NCBI RefSeq assembly: GCF_000021805.1
Contig: NC_011726.1
Location: 1 to 64,000 of the forward strand
From: Rippkaea orientalis PCC 8801
GTDB taxonomy: Bacteria; Cyanobacteriota; Cyanobacteriia; Cyanobacteriales; Microcystaceae
Length of the DNA stretch: 64,000 nt
Reading direction: 5' to 3'
How positions within the stretch are numbered: position 1 is the stretch's first letter; each line of letters begins with the position of its first letter. A program made the translations under genes and the position numbers. Positions 55,780 to 64,000 of this stretch are shown here, one piece after another. Under the pieces are notes generated by a model. That model saw only the letters and a program-made list of their open reading frames with translations, had not been told where the DNA came from and did not search any database.

Positions 55780-56735
55780 TGATTTTCTCCACTCGCACGT
55801 TTTAAATCTCGTACCAAATTATCAATAGCAATTTGATTAACTCTTAAGACAGCTTCTCTGGTATTAGAACTATTATGACTCCCCATAATTACCTGTTCAT
55901 ACTTGACTAACGGATTTTCTGTTGTTATCGGTTCGGACTCAAAAACATCGAGGGCAGCCCCTGCTATTCTACCACTATCTAAGGCATTAATAAGGGCTTT
56001 TTCATCAATAATAGGTCCGCGAGCAACATTAACTATCCATGTACCATTTTTCATCTGATTAAAAGCTTTTTCATCTAATAAATGATAATTTTCTGGAGTT
56101 AAATTACAGGCTAAAACAATACAGTCTGACGCTTGAAATAATTGGTGTAATTCAACCTGTTTTAATTGGGTTTCCTGGCATAATTTGGGATCGATAGTAC
56201 GAACATCATAGCCTAACAAATTCATCCCCATAACCTTAAAACGGCGAGCGATCGCAGCCCCAATACTGCCAACGCCAATAATACCAGCTACCTTATTTCG
56301 TAAAGAAGTTCCTTGAATTTTTAACCAATTTCCTTGACGGATAGCCGAATCTATTTTGTGTAATTGTCTTGCCAGAAGTAGAGTATAACCCAAGGCGACA
56401 TCAGCCACCTCATCACCGAAGACATTAGGGGTATTTGAGGTATAAATTCCTAAATTTTTAGCGGCTTCTAAATCAATAGCATCAACCCCAATCCCCCACT
56501 TTGCTAAAACTTTTAACTGGCCTTTTTGACCGATTTCTAATACTTTAGCGGTAAAGGGATCATCCCCTGCAATTACCCCGTCAAATTCAGCAATAATTTG
56601 ACAAAGTTCGTCTTCACTCAATTGTTGAACAATTTCGGGAGTTACTACCTCAAGATTTTCTGTTTTAAACCGTTCTTGACAACTCTCAATCGAGGCTAAC
56701 ATGGGAGGACAAGTAATTAAAATTCGCCAAGTCAT
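55776..56735 (-). CDS. D-2-hydroxyacid dehydrogenase (phosphoglycerate dehydrogenase-like)
   Basis: The 319 residues contain KVLAKWGIGVDAIDLEAA, the NAD site GIIGVGSIGAAIARRF, the catalytic Arg in VNVARGPIIDEKALINAL, Glu in LDVFESEP and His in MGSHNSSNTREA. This is the SerA/2-hydroxyacid family but without an ACT domain. Beside a cytidylyltransferase and an SDR it probably makes a keto acid or sugar acid precursor, rather than serine. Confidence 0.85.
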   Translation of the reverse strand: MTWRILITCPPMLASIESCQERFKTENLEVVTPEIVQQLSEDELCQIIAEFDGVIAGDDPFTAKVLEIGQKGQLKVLAKWGIGVDAIDLEAAKNLGIYTSNTPNVFGDEVADVALGYTLLLARQLHKIDSAIRQGNWLKIQGTSLRNKVAGIIGVGSIGAAIARRFKVMGMNLLGYDVRTIDPKLCQETQLKQVELHQLFQASDCIVLACNLTPENYHLLDEKAFNQMKNGTWIVNVARGPIIDEKALINALDSGRIAGAALDVFESEPITTENPLVKYEQVIMGSHNSSNTREAVLRVNQIAIDNLVRDLKRASGENQ

Positions 56736-56766
56736 TAGGGTTTTCCGATAGTCATTATTATGATTG

Positions 56767-57462
56767 TTAACTATTTAGGGACTCTTGTCTAGTCTTATAA
56801 AGTAATTCTGCGATACGAAAATCTACCTCTTCATCAATATCCCATGCTTCATCTCGTCCAATTTCAAACATTAGAGGTTGATATCCAATGCGGTTTTTCC
56901 TTTCTTCTAATATTGTTTTAGTAAAAATATAAATATTAGAATTTTCTTCATACACGGGAGGTAAATCCTGTGTCCGTAGTAAAATATTTGGGTCGTGATT
57001 AATAGCTTTGCCTTCACTATCATAAAGGCGTGTTTGTAAACGAGTTACTCCAAATAAACTATCATAGTCAGGACTTTTCACAAACAAATCAATTGCTTGA
57101 GAAATCGTTGCTGATTTTAATAATGGGTTTGTGCTATGGGTTTGTAAGTAATAGTCGGCTTCAACTTGAGAGACTGAATTGAGTAAAACATCGTTCATTG
57201 GAGTCATTCCAGACCGTAAATGTTCAGGACGTAAAAGAACTTTTACATTAGGAAAATTTTGTTGAGCATCTTCAATAATATTAGGACTATCTGTATCAAT
57301 ACAAACTTGAGTAATTTGAGGACAATTTAGTAAACTTTCAACAATATAATGGTAAAGGGGTTTTCCTGCAAAAAGACGGTAATTTTTACCAATAACTCGC
57401 TCGCTAGAGTGACGCATTGGTACAAAAGCAGCAATGGTTGGTTGAGATAGATTAGACATCAT
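56767..57462 (-). CDS. Acylneuraminate cytidylyltransferase family protein
   Basis: The 231-residue nucleotidyltransferase starts AAFVPMRHSSERVIGKNYRLFAGKPL, the CTP-binding site of CMP-sialic-acid/KDO synthetases, and has THSTNPLL and DEAWDIDEEVDF, the metal-binding and substrate blocks. It activates an acidic keto-sugar as a CMP derivative for a transferase. The ATG at 57459 is also possible. It is the first of three minus-strand genes. Confidence 0.85.
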   Translation of the reverse strand: MMSNLSQPTIAAFVPMRHSSERVIGKNYRLFAGKPLYHYIVESLLNCPQITQVCIDTDSPNIIEDAQQNFPNVKVLLRPEHLRSGMTPMNDVLLNSVSQVEADYYLQTHSTNPLLKSATISQAIDLFVKSPDYDSLFGVTRLQTRLYDSEGKAINHDPNILLRTQDLPPVYEENSNIYIFTKTILEERKNRIGYQPLMFEIGRDEAWDIDEEVDFRIAELLYKTRQESLNS

Positions 57463-57526
57463 AATTTAGCCATTAATATTCTCAATGATTTCTTTTAGGA
57501 TACACTGTTTTGCTCTGCTTCTCATG

Positions 57527-57556
57527 AAAAAACTCCTACTTTTTAGTAGGAGTTTT
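57527..57556 (-). terminator. Rho-independent terminator of psbDC
   Basis: AAAACTCCTACT-like arm 57529-57540 pairs perfectly with 57545-57556 around a four-base loop, 12 pairs in all. On the minus strand the arm is followed by TTTTTT. It lies 22 bases beyond the psbC stop. Confidence 0.85.
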
Positions 57557-57577
57557 GAAATTAGTTTGACCTAAATA

Positions 57578-58960
57578 TTAGTCAAGGTCAGGCATAGACA
57601 GTACGGGTTCAGTCTCACGATCAATCCCTTTCTCAAATCCAGCCGCAGCCGCCCGTGCACGTCCAGCGTGCCACAGATGACCAATCAGGAAGAAGAAAGC
57701 TAAAGTAAAGTGAGAAGTCGCCAACCACGCACGGGGAGAAACGTAGTTAAAGGAGTTAACATCGGTGATAACCCCACCCACAGAGTTCAAAGAACCTAAA
57801 GGCGCGTGGGTCATATATTCAGCAGCGCGACGAATTTGCCAAGGCTGAACGTCATTTTTTAACTTGTCTAAGTCTAGACCGTTAGGACCGCGCAGGGGTT
57901 CTAACCAAGGACCACGGAAGTCCCAGAAACGCATGGTTTCACCACCGAAGATGATTTCACCGGTAGGAGAACGCATTAAATATTTACCTAACCCAGTCGG
58001 ACCTTGAGCAGAACCAATATTAGCCCCTAAGCGTTGGTCACGAACCAAGAAGGTGAAAGCTTGAGATTGAGATGCTTCCATCCCGGTGGGTCCATAGAAC
58101 TCACTGGGGTAAGCGGTGTTGTTAAACCAAACAAAAACCGCCGCGATGAAACCCATCATGGATAAAGCTCCTAAACTGTAAGATAGGTAAGCTTCACCAG
58201 ACCAGATAAAGGCGCGACGAGCCCAACCAAAGGGCTTGGTTAAAATGTGCCAAATACCACCGAAGATACAAATTAGGCCGATCCAAATGTGACCGCCAAT
58301 AATATCTTCCATGTTGTTGACACTAATAATCCAACCTTCGCCACCAAAGGGAGCCTTGGTCAGATAACCAAAGATCACGGCAGGATTTAAGGTAGGATTG
58401 GTGATTACCCGGACATCACCACCACCAGGAGCCCAGGTGTCATAAACGCCACCAAAGAACATGGCTTTGAATACCAACAACAGCGCACCACAACCCAAAA
58501 GAATTAGGTGATAACCGATGATGTTGGTCATCTGGTTTTTGTCCTTCCAGTCGTAACCGAAGAAGCTGGAATACTCTTCTAAGGTTTCAGGACCACGCAG
58601 AGCGTGATAAATACCACCAAAACCGAGAACAGCAGAAGAAATCAGGTGTAATACCCCTGCAACGAAGAAGGGGAAGGTATCAATTACTTCACCACCAGGT
58701 CCTACACCCCAACCGAGGGTAGCAATGTGGGGCAGGAGAATTAAGCCCTGTTCGTACATGGGCTTTTCGGGAATAAAGTGGGCGGTTTCAAACAGGGTCA
58801 TTGCCCCGGCCCAGAAAACAATCAAACCAGCGTGAGCGACGTGAGCACCGAGAAGCTTACCGGAGAGGTTGATCAGACGAGCATTGCCTGACCACCATGC
58901 AAAACCAGTTGATTCTAGGTCACGTCCACTGGTAACGGAAACATTAGAGAGCGTTACCAC
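57578..58960 (-). CDS. psbC: Photosystem II CP43 chlorophyll-binding protein
   Basis: CP43 is an inner antenna of photosystem II with six membrane helices and one ligand arm to the Mn cluster. The 460 residues match the family throughout, including [19 protein letters not shown], the lumenal [23 protein letters not shown] with the Mn-ligand Glu, and [21 protein letters not shown]. The GTG at 58960 is chosen, with GAGGAGG placed nine bases upstream; an ATG at 58987 would add nine non-family residues. It overlaps psbD by 17 bases in another frame, as in other cyanobacteria. Confidence 0.97.
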   Translation of the reverse strand: MVTLSNVSVTSGRDLESTGFAWWSGNARLINLSGKLLGAHVAHAGLIVFWAGAMTLFETAHFIPEKPMYEQGLILLPHIATLGWGVGPGGEVIDTFPFFVAGVLHLISSAVLGFGGIYHALRGPETLEEYSSFFGYDWKDKNQMTNIIGYHLILLGCGALLLVFKAMFFGGVYDTWAPGGGDVRVITNPTLNPAVIFGYLTKAPFGGEGWIISVNNMEDIIGGHIWIGLICIFGGIWHILTKPFGWARRAFIWSGEAYLSYSLGALSMMGFIAAVFVWFNNTAYPSEFYGPTGMEASQSQAFTFLVRDQRLGANIGSAQGPTGLGKYLMRSPTGEIIFGGETMRFWDFRGPWLEPLRGPNGLDLDKLKNDVQPWQIRRAAEYMTHAPLGSLNSVGGVITDVNSFNYVSPRAWLATSHFTLAFFFLIGHLWHAGRARAAAAGFEKGIDRETEPVLSMPDLD

Positions 58961-60002
58961 GGGGGAGTACCTCCTCAGGGAATACAAAATTCTGGTGGGG
59001 TTGGTCTTGGGGAGCCATCCAAGCGCGTAAACCTTCGTTTAACAAGATATTCTTGGTGTAGAAGGTTTCAAATTCAGGGTCTTCAGCAGCGCGTAATTCT
59101 TGCGATACGAAGTCGTAAGCGCGGAGGTTGAGGGCTAAACCCACAATACCGATCGCACTCATCCACAGTCCAGTCACAGGGACGAACAGCATAAAGAAGT
59201 GTAACCAACGTTTGTTGGAAAAAGCAATCCCGAAGATCTGTGACCAGAAACGGTTCGCCGTTACCATGGAGTAGGTTTCTTCAGCTTGGGTAGGTTCAAA
59301 AGCGCGGAAGGTGTTAGCTTGATCGCTATCTTCAAACAGGGTGTTTTCTACGGTTGCCCCGTGGATAGCACAGAGTAACGCACCACCGAGAACACCCGCT
59401 ACTCCCATCATGTGGAAGGGGTTAAGTGTCCAGTTGTGGAACCCTTGTAAGAACAGGATAAAGCGGAAAATTCCCGCCACTCCAAAGCTAGGTCCGAAGA
59501 ACCAGCCAGACTGTCCCAAGGGGTACATCAGGAAAACACTGACGAACACGGCGATGGGAGCAGAGAAGGCGATGGCGTTGTAGGGACGGATACCAACAAG
59601 GCGAGCAATTTCAAACTGACGCAGCATGAAGCCGATCAGTCCAAAAGCACCGTGAAGGGCGGTAAAAGTCCAAAGTCCGCCAATTTGACACCAACGGGTG
59701 AAGTCGCCTTGCGCTTCGGGTCCCCACAGGAAGAGAAGGGAGTGACCGAAGGCGTTAGCGGGGGAAGAGACGGCAACGGTGAGGAAGTTACAGCCTTCGA
59801 GGTAGGAACTAGCCAAACCGTGGGTGTACCAGGAGGTAACAAAGGTGGTTCCGGTTAACCATCCCCCTAAAGCCAAGTAGGCACAGGGGAAGAGTAATAA
59901 ACCTGACCAACCAACGAATACAAAGCGATCGCGTTTTAACCAGTCATCGAGGACATCAAACCATCCTCTTTGTGCCGGGGCACGTCCAACTGCAATGGTC
60001 AT
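58944..60002 (-). CDS. psbD: Photosystem II D2 protein
   Basis: D2 pairs with D1 to form the photosystem II reaction centre and holds the quinone QA. The 352 residues start [21 protein letters not shown] and contain [60 protein letters not shown] with the chlorophyll histidine and the iron ligand His, and end [14 protein letters not shown]. The ATG at 60002 is the family start; a second at 60014 is four codons upstream. The final codons carry the ribosome site of psbC. Confidence 0.97.
   Translation of the reverse strand: MTIAVGRAPAQRGWFDVLDDWLKRDRFVFVGWSGLLLFPCAYLALGGWLTGTTFVTSWYTHGLASSYLEGCNFLTVAVSSPANAFGHSLLFLWGPEAQGDFTRWCQIGGLWTFTALHGAFGLIGFMLRQFEIARLVGIRPYNAIAFSAPIAVFVSVFLMYPLGQSGWFFGPSFGVAGIFRFILFLQGFHNWTLNPFHMMGVAGVLGGALLCAIHGATVENTLFEDSDQANTFRAFEPTQAEETYSMVTANRFWSQIFGIAFSNKRWLHFFMLFVPVTGLWMSAIGIVGLALNLRAYDFVSQELRAAEDPEFETFYTKNILLNEGLRAWMAPQDQPHQNFVFPEEVLPRGNAL
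58970..58976 (-). promoter_or_regulatory. psbC ribosome binding site inside psbD
   Basis: On the minus strand GAGGAGG lies nine bases before the GTG at 58960, inside the last psbD codons. It is a near-perfect match to the anti-Shine-Dalgarno and supports the GTG start. Confidence 0.85.
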
Positions 60003-60014
60003 AGTCTGTTTCAA

Positions 60015-60453
60015 TCCTCTTGCTTAAACTGAAATCAATGGCAAGATTTCTTAACGTTAGTGTTTTCTAGTTTAGGTCATTTAACCCCATTGTCTTATAG
60101 GATGAGACCAGAGAAAAGCTTTTCCCCTAAACTGGGGTAACTTTTCTGTGATGGGCTGGTTTTGCCCCTTCCTGCCACTAGAGGATGAATCAGTGGAGGA
60201 TTAACATTGCTTAAAATAGCACAAGCATCAGGGTAATTGTCCTACTGTTCAGGACATTAGCCTGGGCTTGTCTCTTGCCATCTGTAATTATTATTAGCAA
60301 AAAATTTACAATCTGACATATCCTGTCTCATAATTTCCTGACCAACTGCCTCATCTTTTAGTACAAAAGTCTTATTTTTGGTGAAGCAGTACGAAAAAAA
60401 GAGAACAACTATTAGCTTTGGTTAAAATTAATGTAAATTATCGACTATAAATT
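60015..60453 (-). promoter_or_regulatory. psbD leader and divergent promoter region
   Basis: These 439 bases hold the long upstream region of psbD and the promoter of the Uma2 gene on the other strand. TGTCCT and AGGACA form a six-base inverted repeat around 60237-60255. The palindrome GAAAAGCTTTTC lies around 60114. No clean -35/-10 pair or coding frame was identified. Confidence 0.5.
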
Positions 60454-61065
60454 ATGATTTCAGCATTACTAAGCGATTGTGTCCCTCTTCAATTACAAAA
60501 AGGCGATCGCGAAGAGAAATTCATTACCTCTGGTGTAACGTGGCAAGCTTATGAATCATTTCTCGCATCGTTAGGCAATCATTCTGGTTATCGCATCGCT
60601 TATTTATTAGAAACGTTAGAAATTATGTCCCCCAGTCGGAATCACGAATTAGATAAAGAAAATATAGGCAGATTATTGGAAGCTTATTTAGAAGAAAACC
60701 GCATTCGTTTTTGGGGGTTGGGTTCAACGACGCTTAAGCGTGAAGACAAACAAGCGGGTAAAGAACCCGATAAGTGTTATTGTATCGGTACAGACAAAGA
60801 GATTCCTGACTTAGCTATTGAAGTTGTCTATACTAGCGGTGGTATAGATATCTTAGAGATTTATCGCCGTTTAGGTGTCCAAGAAGTCTGGTTTTGGCAA
60901 GATCGAAAATTTACCATTTACTCCTTACAAAATGATAGTTACCAGCTAAAATCTACCAGTCAATTATTACCTAATCTCGATCTAAATTTCATGGCACAAT
61001 ATGTAACTATTGATGATCCTTTAGAAGCTATTACCCAATGGCGCAATCAAATTAAAGTTAATTGA
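60454..61065 (+). CDS. Uma2 family endonuclease-like protein
   Basis: The 203 residues show the Uma2 core: YRIAYLLETLEIMSPSRNHELDKENIGRLL, KEPDKCYCIGTDKEIPDLAIEVVYTSGG with the catalytic-type D and E-V-V, and LEIYRRLGVQEVWFWQDRKFTIY. It is the third member in the window and belongs to a branch with an EPDxCYYIG segment. It is divergent from psbD, and converges with the Coq4-like gene (6 bases). The role is unknown. Confidence 0.85.
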   Translation: MISALLSDCVPLQLQKGDREEKFITSGVTWQAYESFLASLGNHSGYRIAYLLETLEIMSPSRNHELDKENIGRLLEAYLEENRIRFWGLGSTTLKREDKQAGKEPDKCYCIGTDKEIPDLAIEVVYTSGGIDILEIYRRLGVQEVWFWQDRKFTIYSLQNDSYQLKSTSQLLPNLDLNFMAQYVTIDDPLEAITQWRNQIKVN

Positions 61066-61071
61066 TGTTTG

Positions 61072-61833
61072 TTACAAGACTGCTGCTTGGAGTTGAGGAT
61101 GACTATACCAACTAAAAGGACCATCAAGAAAAGGTTTAATATTCAGTTCTTCTCGCCATTCATCTAAAGGGCGTTCAAAACCTTCTTCCCACTTAACCGG
61201 AAATAAAGGTTTAGCTTCTTGTCCCATTTTAATCCCGGCTGAAAGTAGCTCAAATTTAAACCCTAGGGTTTGTCCTTTTTCCGTTGCAGAAAGTTCCTCA
61301 CTATATAGCTTATCACTGGTAAAAAATGTCATTAATAATCCTAAGAGATCTAATAATAAAAATGTGGGATAACGAGTTTGAGCAACGGTTACAGAAATGA
61401 CCCCTAATTCTCCCAAATTATCTAAACTAAAACCAGTGATAATATGATGAATATCATGGGTTTTGCGAATACGAGAAGCGATATAGTCGATATCTTCTTC
61501 GATACTAGGACGTAAGCGGTAAAATTGGGGATCATAGCCCAATGTACTCATGACTTTAGCATAAGTCCAGCCTAAAGAACTTTTAGGCATTTTTAGCATG
61601 GCTTCAATGTCATAAGATGGTCCAATATACTTTTCTTCAAGCATTTTAGCTGAAGCTGGATCTTGTTGAATGGCTTGAAGGCATAACTGCATCTGAGGAC
61701 TATTTCGTAGCTTATCTCCTATGTCCCAAACATTATTAACATTTTGACCTGCACCTGCTGCTAAGTCTACAAATTCGAGAAACTTTTGTAAATTTTCGGG
61801 TGATGCTATTTCATTAATATATTTGTAACTCAT
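61072..61833 (-). CDS. Coq4 family protein
   Basis: The 253 residues carry the Coq4 zinc motif HDxxHx11E exactly: H126, D127, H130 and E142 in RIRKTHDIHHIITGFSLDNLGELG split in two blocks. Coq4 acts in ubiquinone synthesis in eukaryotes; cyanobacteria make plastoquinone, so a role in quinone modification is inference. It stands alone between Uma2 and the ABC genes. Confidence 0.75.
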   Translation of the reverse strand: MSYKYINEIASPENLQKFLEFVDLAAGAGQNVNNVWDIGDKLRNSPQMQLCLQAIQQDPASAKMLEEKYIGPSYDIEAMLKMPKSSLGWTYAKVMSTLGYDPQFYRLRPSIEEDIDYIASRIRKTHDIHHIITGFSLDNLGELGVISVTVAQTRYPTFLLLDLLGLLMTFFTSDKLYSEELSATEKGQTLGFKFELLSAGIKMGQEAKPLFPVKWEEGFERPLDEWREELNIKPFLDGPFSWYSHPQLQAAVL

Positions 61834-61985
61834 TTGACTCGCCCTAGGGAAAATATATAAGGGCTATGATATCTACTTTGAAGGAGATTCTTAATCATTT
61901 TAAGTTAGTCTTTATTATTTGCTTAAGTTCTTGAAAATCTAAGGATTTTTTGGACTTTAATTAATAACATTGACTTAAACTAGGA

Positions 61986-62762
61986 TCAAAAGGGTTTATC
62001 GTTTAAGTTACAGTAGGGACGACTGTAGCTTAAAGGCGGTTCTAGGGCGTGTTTTTCTAAAAATTCACGATCGCTCATAATGCGATCAGTCTCCCCATCA
62101 TAAACAATCTCTCCTTGACTTAAAATAATAGTGCGATCGCATAATTCCCAAGCTAAGTCGAGATCATGGGTAGCGATGAGTTGGGTTAGAGACAGAGTAT
62201 CCAGTAATTTAATTAAACCACGACGGGATCTCGGATCAAGTTGGGCTGAGGGCTCATCTAAAACTAACACTTGGGGTTGCATAGCTAAAACCCCTGCGAT
62301 CGCCACTCGTTTCTTTTCCCCTCCTGATAAATTGTCAGGATTTCTTGATCCGTAGGTTTTAGGGTCAATATTCACCGCTTCCATTGCTTCTAATACTCTT
62401 AACTCTAGTTCTTTGCCTTTCACTCCTCGATTCATCGGACCAAAAGCCACATCTTCCCATACACTAGGCATAAATAGTTGATTATCGGGATTTTGAAAGA
62501 CTAACCCGACAAAATTGCGGATAGCGGTTAAATTTTCTGGGTTAACTAGCCACTGTCCTATCTTAATTTGCCCTGACTGGGGCAAAAAAATTCCGTTAAG
62601 ATGAAGTTGTAAGGTGGATTTTCCTGAACCATTAGACCCAATTAATGCGACTCTTTGGTTGGCTTCAATTAATAGATTAATTCCTTTAAGAGAAGGGGTT
62701 CCATCGGGATAGGTATGGCTAAGATTTTCAATTAAAATTGGGTTATGGTGCATATTAAACAA
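61986..62762 (-). CDS. Energy-coupling factor / CbiO-type ABC transporter ATPase
   Basis: The 258-residue ATPase has Walker A LIGSNGSGKST, Q-loop VFQNPDNQLF, signature LSGGEKKR, Walker B VLVLDEPSAQLDPRSRR and switch His in ATHDLDLAWELC. The form FQNPDNQLFMPSVWEDVAFGP is that of CbiO/EcfA, which power vitamin and metal uptake. Its usual EcfT and S partners are absent; downstream of an ABC-2 permease by 33 bases, it is either an orphan or works with that permease. Confidence 0.88.
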   Translation of the reverse strand: MFNMHHNPILIENLSHTYPDGTPSLKGINLLIEANQRVALIGSNGSGKSTLQLHLNGIFLPQSGQIKIGQWLVNPENLTAIRNFVGLVFQNPDNQLFMPSVWEDVAFGPMNRGVKGKELELRVLEAMEAVNIDPKTYGSRNPDNLSGGEKKRVAIAGVLAMQPQVLVLDEPSAQLDPRSRRGLIKLLDTLSLTQLIATHDLDLAWELCDRTIILSQGEIVYDGETDRIMSDREFLEKHALEPPLSYSRPYCNLNDKPF

Positions 62763-62795
62763 AGAAACATATTTTTAGTTAAATCATCATCTGAA

Positions 62796-63596
62796 TTAAC
62801 TGGACGCACTCGTATAAAAGCGTAGGGCAAATTGCCAAAAATAATGAGAGACTATTAATAGACAAAAACAAATCATTGCTGCTCCTAAAATCCACACAAC
62901 TTGACTTTTGCCTAATAATGATTCTGCGGGAATAGTGGTCAAAAAAGCAACAGGAATCACAAAGGTAAAGAAAAATCGATAAACGGGTGGGTAGGCCACA
63001 ATGGGATATCGTCCTGCTTCTAAAAGTCCCCGAAGAACTTCAGTGACATTATAGATTTTAACAAACCAAATACTGGTAGCACCTAGTATAAACCAAAGAC
63101 TATATAAAATTATCATACCAAAGCTTAGAGTTAACAGACTTAATAAATACTTATCTAAAGATAAATTTAATTGAAAACCAGAATAGAAAATAATAACTAA
63201 TCCAAAAATTAAATCGGGAAATCCCCAAGGAGATAGGCTTCTACAAGATAGCCAAAATTGACTACTAATCGGTTTTAATAAAACAAAATCTAGAGTTCCT
63301 TGTTCAACTTGTTCGACAATTCGATTAAGATTAGGGACTAAAAACGTCGATGAAAATCCTTGCAATAAGGTAAACATTCCTACAACTATCATCGCTTCTT
63401 GCCAACTCCATCCATCAAAAGTATAACCAGTTCGGTAAAATAAAGATAGGCTAAATAAACTGCCAGCTAAATTCGCTAAACTGCTCAACAGGGCAATCAC
63501 AAAGTTTAAGCGATATTCTAATTCTGCCGCGATCGCCGTTGTCCAAAATAATTGTAATACTTGAAAATATCTCTTGTCGATCATTAGGGCATCCAT
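62796..63596 (-). CDS. ABC-2 family transporter permease (DUF990-like)
   Basis: This 266-residue membrane protein has six membrane segments and an ABC-2/DUF990 pattern: RYFQVLQLFWTTAIAAELEYRLNF, the coupling-helix-like EQGTLDFVLLKPISSQFW, and YPPVYRFFFTFVIPVAFLTTIPAESLLG at the end. DUF990-type permeases usually act in pairs with their own ATPase; here only one is in view. Start overlaps the upstream gene by 13 bases; Met at residue 5 (MIDKRYF) is a likely alternative. Confidence 0.8.
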   Translation of the reverse strand: MDALMIDKRYFQVLQLFWTTAIAAELEYRLNFVIALLSSLANLAGSLFSLSLFYRTGYTFDGWSWQEAMIVVGMFTLLQGFSSTFLVPNLNRIVEQVEQGTLDFVLLKPISSQFWLSCRSLSPWGFPDLIFGLVIIFYSGFQLNLSLDKYLLSLLTLSFGMIILYSLWFILGATSIWFVKIYNVTEVLRGLLEAGRYPIVAYPPVYRFFFTFVIPVAFLTTIPAESLLGKSQVVWILGAAMICFCLLIVSHYFWQFALRFYTSASS

Positions 63597-64000
63597 TCCA
63601 ACATAATACTAACTTGACTATCTTTTTTGACCCGGGAATTTTGTTTTTCTATCTCCGTTGATAAGCGAATTTGTTTGGTAAGAGCATAACCAAAAGAAAC
63701 ATTAGTAATACCCACTTCATCTTGATTTCCTGGCGAGATAAACCGTTGAGAAAATGAGATATCAGAAGCCCCTGTACGAGATAAAGGAAGGATAACTTTT
63801 CCTCCTATATTAATGCCATCTTCAGAATAATTATTAGTACTAATAGCACGATATCCCAAGCTAGGAGCAACATTAATATAACTTCCCAAAGGTAATAAAT
63901 AATATTGAAGATCCACTCCCCCCGCATCTCGATCACCAAAAGAAGTTTGATAATCTCCACTAATGGTTAAACCGGTTTTACCAATAAAAATATCTTTGAC
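63584..64000 (-). CDS. Outer-membrane beta-barrel-like protein, 5' end outside the window
   Basis: The frame is open from the right window edge at 64000 to the stop at 63584, so only the last 138 codons are seen. It has alternating polar/hydrophobic strands typical of a barrel: KDIFIGKTGLTISGDYQTS, VDLQYYLLPLGSYINVAPSL, GVTNVSFGYAL-like segments and final VSIMLEWMP. A GTG at 63916 is only an internal Val. It overlaps the permease gene by 13 bases. I cannot name the family. Confidence 0.6.
   Translation of the reverse strand, partial: VKDIFIGKTGLTISGDYQTSFGDRDAGGVDLQYYLLPLGSYINVAPSLGYRAISTNNYSEDGINIGGKVILPLSRTGASDISFSQRFISPGNQDEVGITNVSFGYALTKQIRLSTEIEKQNSRVKKDSQVSIMLEWMP

Noticed and set aside
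58961-58987. ATG start of psbC at 58987
   Set aside because: It would be upstream of the Shine-Dalgarno site and add residues not in CP43.
59341-59858. Open frames on the strand opposite psbD
   Set aside because: They are by-products of the strongly biased psbD codons, with no ribosome site or family match.

Overview
The window is chromosomal DNA from a cyanobacterium, most likely a unicellular Cyanothece/Crocosphaera/Rippkaea-type organism (genus is inference). The evidence is the overlapping photosystem II genes psbD-psbC, a homogentisate phytyltransferase, a cyanobacterial-type carotenoid oxygenase, three Uma2-family genes, many HIP1 octamers (GCGATCGC, for example near 5884 and 12350) and low G+C. 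No rRNA or tRNA gene, CRISPR array, intact insertion sequence or prophage was seen. The gene at the right edge (63584 to 64000) is cut by the window.

Left part (1-10.7 kb): a HicB antitoxin with a frameshifted HicA partner, a Uma2 gene, dnaA, an FHA-degenerate GGDEF signalling protein, an MddA-like membrane methyltransferase, a DUF427 protein, and a likely two-gene unit of clpB and an AbiJ-like/PD-(D/E)XK nuclease.

Middle (10.7-42.8 kb): mostly housekeeping and accessory metabolism. It holds a dolichol-phosphate-mannose-synthase-like glycosyltransferase, tocopherol prenyltransferase, hydrogenase protease, DUF2887 nuclease, apocarotenoid oxygenase, aldo/keto reductase, ruvA, a sugar kinase divergent from rsmI, and a ClpC-like ATPase lacking the UVR linker. 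Cyclic-di-GMP signalling is represented by an ethylene-receptor-like diguanylate cyclase at 19.3 kb and an EAL phosphodiesterase at 26.5 kb. From 27 to 34 kb lies a lipid or acyl region: a PlsC-type acyltransferase divergent from an acyl-CoA dehydrogenase/ACP pair, then an MBOAT acyltransferase overlapping a type II NADH dehydrogenase. Next come a CGLC thioredoxin, cyanobacterial coiled-coil and GspC-like proteins, a DUF1611/M20 peptidase pair and an SLC13 permease.

42.8-57.5 kb is a surface polysaccharide locus: about fourteen genes for glycosyltransferases, galE, WbsX, FkbM, a capsular P-loop protein, a DUF115-like protein and a three-gene set (cytidylyltransferase, 2-hydroxyacid dehydrogenase, SDR) that looks like activated acidic-sugar synthesis.

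57.5-64 kb: psbDC with a strong terminator, a third Uma2 gene, a Coq4-family protein, and an ABC ATPase, ABC-2 permease and outer-membrane-barrel-like gene in a row.

Short dispersed palindromes occur in many intergenic gaps: a 28-bp family in three copies, a GGTGGGCA family, and a 138-bp MITE-like element at 34.2 kb.
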